A stretch of 64,000 nucleotides of DNA from Owenia fusiformis (taxonomy: Eukaryota; Annelida; Polychaeta; Sabellida; Oweniidae), in the NCBI GenBank assembly GCA_903813345.2, contig CAIIXF020000007.1, positions 37,844,759 through 37,908,758 on the forward strand. The letters run 5' to 3'. Position numbers and translations under genes: made by a program. The notes under the pieces were generated by a model that worked only from the letters and a program-made list of their open reading frames with translations, was not told the origin of the DNA and did not search any database. Positions 59,560 through 64,000 of this stretch are shown in pieces (positions within the stretch are counted from its first letter, which is position 1; every line of letters begins with the position of its first letter).

Positions 59560-62523
59560 CCTTTGAAGTTAGATTGACAATTGATTATAGGAATATCCAA
59601 AATATCCTGTATTTCCCGAAATAAATGAGTTTCAAAACAACAACATTTTCCACCTGGTAATGTCTGTAAACATGATGAAACATGTTGTAAACACAAGGCA
59701 CCACTAGAAAAACAGCCCTCAACCCTTACCATCAGAAACTTTCGAGATCAAAGAGTTGAAATAGAATTGAAGAAATAATGAAGCAGTTTCTATGGTAACA
59801 ACTGATTTTATTATGTTCGAATTATCCCTTATGAAGATGATCGTGAATTTAACGTTTCTCCTGCTAAATGTGTTTTAAAATGAAATTTTATGAAAACATT
59901 TGTGAAGTGAGAATCGGAGTCTGGTAGATAAATGAAGTAACAAGATAAAACCAATTTCTGAATCTTCTTCCCGTTAACTTATCATCGGCTGCACTTTTGG
60001 ATCCTTCCACTTTGGGTTCGAGTGGGTGATTTACGAAGTGGTTTACACCAATAAGAATGCGGAAGATCTCAGGTCACATCAACAAAATATCTTCAATTTG
60101 AAAAATTAAAATTGTTTTGGTATATTTTTGGAAAATGCTGATGAAAATCATGCTATCATTCCATGCTATTCTTTTGAATTTACAAAGATCTGCCTAATAT
60201 TATAAAAAAATGATGCATGCAAAAATTTTGGGCCCCTAAAATCAAAGATTGGGCTTAAATTATGAAATTTTAAGGCCCATCTTTGATAATTTGGCTTAAA
60301 AAGGCCCAAAAAGGCAAAGTTGTGCCTATAAAGACCCATTTTTTGAGGCCCTACAAATTTTTGGGGCCCAACAATTTCTGAGGCCCTTAAAAATGTTCTA
60401 GGCCAACACAAGGGGGATCCGCCAGTGTTGTATGACATATAAAAGCCTTTAGTCTGGAAAGTCTCCCTTGAGGTGAACTAGTGATGATAAGAAGGCATTA
60501 AAACACTGAGTTTCATGAAAGTGTAAACACTTGAAGAGCAGTTTGATCAGCAGACTATCTAAGCTGTATACCAATGAGGGTTTAAGGTGGTTGGTTAGCC
60601 ACAGGCCTGAAAATTACTTTGTGATAAAGTCTACACAGTACTATGGCGGATCCGGGGGGGGGGGGGGGGGCCCATGGGGCCCGGGCCCCCCCCCCCCTAA
60701 GGTTGGCCCAGAAAAAAAAAAGTTGGGCCCAAAAAAATTTTAGGCCAAAAAAGGCCTTAAGGCCCCAAAAAGTGGGCCTTTTGGTCATTATTGGGCCTTC
60801 TAAGGCCTTATTTTTTAAATTTAAGGCCAAATTTTGAAGAAAATGGGCCTCAATTTTTCAAAATTTGGGCCCACTTTTCGGTTTTAGGGGCCCAAAAATT
60901 TTTTGGAGGTTTTTTATCTAACCTCAAATTTGGGCCCCCCCCTTGTTGGTTCCTGGATCCGCCACTGCAGTATATTTAGCTCACATGAATGAGCTATCGT
61001 AATTACCCACTTGTCTGTTTTTTTTCATGCTAGAATGACATATTTATGCTTCATAATAAAAAAGATTAGTGACACTGACCTAATTTTTTTCATTAAATTA
61101 GAAAACAACTACCTTAAATGAAGGGTTTGGGGAAAAGGTGTTGGGGGTACCATTCATACCATATCAGAGATATTTTTCCCAAACACTTAGGGGAACAAAT
61201 AGGGAATGAGGTGTGATGGAAAATGATACGGAAGAATATAAGAGTATGCAAATGAGGGAGCAGGAGCCATATACCTATAGTTAATGAGAAAAGGGAGACT
61301 AGAAATAAATGCAAGGGTAGTTCGATACATCTCCTTAAGGAGACAATGGGATTTGTGGTTCACGTGTGGCAGCACCAACCAACCAACCGACTAATCAGCC
61401 AACCAATCCTCCAATCAACCAACCAATCTGCCAACCAATCAACTAACCAATCAATCAACCAACCTATGAGCCAACAAACTAATCAACCAACCAACCTTAC
61501 TTCCAACCAACCTACCGAACAATCAGCCAAGCAATCTAACCACTAACCTATGAATCAACCAACAAATCATACAACCCTTACAACCAATAACCAACCAATC
61601 AATCAACTAACCCACCAACCTAACCCACCAACCTATCAACCAACCCACCAACCTATCAACCAACCAAACTACCAACCAACCAACTAACCAACCAACCTAC
61701 TAATCAACTGACAAACTTATCGACCAGCCAACCAACCAATTAACCAACCAGCCTACTACCCAACCAATCAACCAACCAACCTACCAACCAATCAACCAAC
61801 CAACAATTAACCCCCCAACCCACCAACCAATCAACCAACCTACCAACTGATCAGCCAACAGGAAGAAGACATACAAGCAGTAGACACCATAAATGCATAA
61901 AGAGATGCCATTAATAATATGTTTCCATTTATTATCAACTAAGTCCCACAAGCTGAGGCAATCAATCTTTGTTAACACAACTCAGGGTCAACATTTGAAC
62001 AAATAACTGTAATTCTATTTTACTGCACTAACTGTCCATAATTAACATTAGCTCTGGAATGGATTTTATGATTAGAAGGAATACCATCCTGGATGGGCTT
62101 GCTATAATACAGAGGCAGGCATAACTGGATCATGTGGCGGGATTTTGGTGGGGAAGGGGGGGTTGTTACACTCCCCTCCATAAGTTTGAAAACTGGAAGT
62201 CTAGTTTTGGGTCACTTATCAATGCTGTTTTCTTGGTGAATAAAATCAAATCATCAAATTTGTCACAATTTTAGAACAATTGTAATTAGCTAATCACTTT
62301 AGCATATATAATATACAAAACTAAATGTATACTACAGTGCTGACAGTAAATAATAAAGGGTGGGTTTTCAAACTAAACAGAGCGCTCTTACCAAAACGGA
62401 TTTGCCTATACCCCTGAGACTCTTATCTGATAGATAGAATGCGCAAATAAAACAAAAGTTTTGCTATTATAGGTAAAACGTTCTCTTAAAATTCAAAGTG
62501 ATTTTACCTGTTAATTCTGTCAT
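59560..62523 (-). CDS. Candidate minus-strand gene, three 5' exons, unknown
   Basis: Model: ATG at 62523, exon 1 62523-62508 (donor GTAAAA), exon 2 62426-62392 (acceptor CTATCTATCAG, donor GTAAGA), exon 3 59663-59560 (acceptor TCATGTTTACAG, donor GTATGT). All phases join without a stop: [17 protein letters not shown], then [19 protein letters not shown] and [16 protein letters not shown]. Exon 3 has a cysteine triplet and aliphatic/acidic helix-like residues. I recognise no family, and later exons were not found. Exons 1-2 are supported by the promoter-like DNA upstream; linking exon 3 across a 2.7 kb intron is inference. A 3-codon upstream frame (ATG at 62534) overlaps the start by one base. 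Confidence 0.35.
60205..60425. mobile_element. GGATCCGCC-family element
   Basis: Right end GGGGGATCCGCCAG is clear; the left end is degraded. Carries AAGGCCC and GGGCCC words. Confidence 0.6.
60643..60964. mobile_element. GGATCCGCC-family element, full length
   Basis: TGGCGGATCCGGGGG to GGTTCCTGGATCCGCCA. It has a G-run and a C-run (60654-60700) around a CCCATGGGGCCCGGG palindrome and then AGGCCTTAAGG words. Confidence 0.85.
61370..61860. repeat. Degenerate (AACC)n satellite
   Basis: Runs of CAACCAACCAATCAACC-like sequence with frequent point and small indel changes over about 490 bases, strongly strand-asymmetric (A and C on this strand). Confidence 0.92.
62392..62426 (-). CDS. Candidate exon 2 of the minus-strand gene
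   Basis: 35 bases with a long pyrimidine tract and CTATCTATCAG before it and donor GTAAGA after it. In phase with exon 1 it reads [12 protein letters not shown]. Confidence 0.35.
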
Positions 62524-62640
62524 TAGTCCGCCATTTTTGCGGAAGTTACACTGAGACACAAACTCCATAGAACGAAACGAAATCACTAGAAAAAAACATG
62601 GCACACATTATGCGCATGCGCACTAAAGTTAAAACCAATC
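62508..62640 (-). promoter_or_regulatory. Promoter-like region: CCAAT box, NRF1 palindrome, AAAATGGCGG
   Basis: On the minus strand ATTGG (complement of CCAAT 62635-62639) is followed by the perfect NRF1 palindrome TGCGCATGCGCA (62611-62622), about 75 bases ahead of AAAATGGCGGAC, a YY1-type initiator and Kozak site. This spacing is usual for TATA-less housekeeping promoters. Confidence 0.5.
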
Positions 62641-63103
62641 AGATTATTTAATTATTTTGCGCACATGAATTATTTGCTTCTGAGCACTTGCCATAAAAGC
62701 TAACCACAATAAACAAACCTGGCGGAGATTACCCTTACTTCATTTTAGAGAAATTTCAGCTGAAACTCGTGACAAATGCATTATGCATACGCTGGTATGA
62801 AGCCTTGGAGACACTCATTTTGGTAAATATGATTTACGGTGTATACTTTTCTGCAGTTAGAGGGAGTTTGGGACATTAAATGTTAAAATTCAAGAAAATA
62901 TGCCAAATATACGACTTATCAATTAATTTGTATCAGCATTATACATACACTAAACTAACAACAAAGGTAAATACAAAACAAGACAATGAAAGCATAACAA
63001 AAGGTTATCAGCTGCTGTTGGGCTTTATTAGTGATATGAAAAACACATCTTGTCATAAATAATATCTACTTCTATCAACATATCAAATCAAAACTTGCCT
63101 TAA

Positions 63104-63401
63104 CCTCTTGACAACCTGGAGTGACGAGATTTCTCGTCACCTCAGAAATGATCTTGAAACTCAGAGTGACGAGAAAATTGGTCACAAAATTTTTCTCTAA
63201 AATTGCTCTTATTTGAACAATTTTCAAATAATTTACACAAAAATTGTTTCAAAATGTGTAGAAATGATCTCTGCCGTCTAATTTTACTAAAATGAGCATC
63301 TATAGTTGTATAGGTAATAGGAATGTAGTAAAATCTCAAAACATGGCAAAAATGAAAAATTCTCTGGTTTCAACCGATTTTAGAGCTTGGGATTCAAGAT
63401 G
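63104..63401. mobile_element. TTAA-type MITE, second copy
   Basis: TTAA at 63100-63103 then CCTCTTGACAACC; the right end is degraded (TTCAAGATG then TAAA). Interior matches 31002-31290 closely, with the hairpin GACGAGATTTCTCGTC. Confidence 0.85.
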
Positions 63402-63687
63402 TAAATGAACTGCATGAAGTATGTTAACATTCTTGGAAGCAGGAAGGATAAACAACATAAGAGTCTTCTTCACCTGATCCTCTAGGCACTTCAATAGTGG
63501 GTGGGTAATAGTTGAGATGACGTAAATGGACTTTGAGAGTCCCCTGGGGTCTTATTTGATATAATACCTTGATGCTTGTGAAATGTATGAGTTTATAAAT
63601 TCACTATTGCATGCTGGGACTTTCCAACTCAAGCCCAAAATCTCAAGACTTCATAAAAACCAAGATTTGAGGGTGCTAATACATACA

Positions 63688-63895
63688 CAGTAAAACCTGT
63701 GTATATTGAACATTTTTTGCAGAAAAAAATATTCAGTGTATGTAGGTGTTCACTACAGAGAGGGTAATTTTACAGAAGTCAGCAGAGTATATGTGCTGAG
63801 AAAGGGTGTTCACTGGAAACAGGTGTTCACTAGAGAGAGGTGTTTACTAGAAAGAGGTGTTCACTAGAGAGAGATGTTCACTAAGACAGTAAATG
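63688..63895. mobile_element. CAGTAAAACCTGT-family copy with subrepeats
   Basis: ACAGTAAAACCTGTGTATA start, then six tandem GTGTTCACTAGAGAGAG words to about 63895, where the right end is degraded. Confidence 0.7.
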
Positions 63896-64000
63896 CATGT
63901 AAGTGGAAGTAACATGAAACAGTTATAAATTAAAATGTTGCTATTCATATTTTTGGTATATATGATTTCCTCTATTAAATCTCAGGTGGTGTATCGGTTG

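Noticed and set aside
59870-60050. Open 60-codon minus segment ([13 protein letters not shown]) near 59.9-60.05 kb as another exon of the candidate gene
   Set aside because: Protein-like, but no phase-fitting donor with consensus; left out of the model.
61346-61546. Frame rich in NQPTNQ
   Set aside because: Translation of the degenerate AACC satellite.
61781-61978. Hydrophobic minus frame ([20 protein letters not shown]) as a membrane exon
   Set aside because: Runs into the satellite, with a poor acceptor; could be chance.

Overview
This is non-protein-dense metazoan nuclear DNA. It is AT-rich, its genes are split by GT-AG introns, it has long tandem satellites, and roughly half of the sequence I could read is made of small DNA transposons (MITEs) and other repeats. 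A TRIM-NHL-type gene, a DUR3-type urea symporter exon and a two-Ig receptor gene fit a marine invertebrate. A lophotrochozoan such as a mollusc is my guess, helped by many ACATGTA words, but the window alone cannot settle the taxon.

Well-supported coding content is small. The last exon of a DUR3/SLC5-like urea symporter lies on the + strand at 4849-5444. An intronless RING/B-box/coiled-coil/NHL (TRIM2/3/71-like) gene lies on the - strand at 35683-37545. A four-exon type I membrane protein with two Ig domains lies on the - strand at 38665-40607, only about 1.1 kb from the TRIM gene. The first coding exon of a protein with an N-terminal MGC lipidation motif lies on the + strand at 52111-52639. 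Weaker candidates are a 77-codon - strand ORF/first exon at 2361-2594, a - strand first exon with promoter signals at 11.5 kb, and a - strand gene starting at 62523 behind a CCAAT box and a perfect NRF1 palindrome, with phase-compatible exons at 62392-62426 and 59560-59663.

Repeats dominate the layout. 0.8-7.2 kb: a TIR element, a tRNA-derived SINE, a 1.3 kb element with 162-bp internal repeats, and a 1.55 kb fold-back element. 7.37-10.89 kb: a gutted Ty3/gypsy retrotransposon with two ~662 bp LTRs and protease and RT remnants. 12.0-12.9 kb: nested inverted duplications. 14.3-16.2 kb: a 59-bp satellite. 17.5-19.9 kb: 66-bp and 54-bp tandem arrays, with a MITE inserted in the first. 22.65-24.15 kb: a 1.5 kb TIR element. 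25.2-31.85 kb: a 6.7 kb segment bounded by inverted repeats. 43-54 kb: many MITEs. 61.4-61.9 kb: a degenerate AACC-rich satellite.

The most informative repeat result is a family with CAGGCCTGTCAAC inverted termini in five copies. Three copies have perfect 6-bp target duplications, a fourth has five of six matching, and the repeat-array insertion has uninterrupted array units as its empty site. Other MITE families show TAA, TTAA, TA and 5-bp duplications. The TRIM and Ig genes are neighbours on one strand and both belong to families common in invertebrate immunity; any functional link is only inference.
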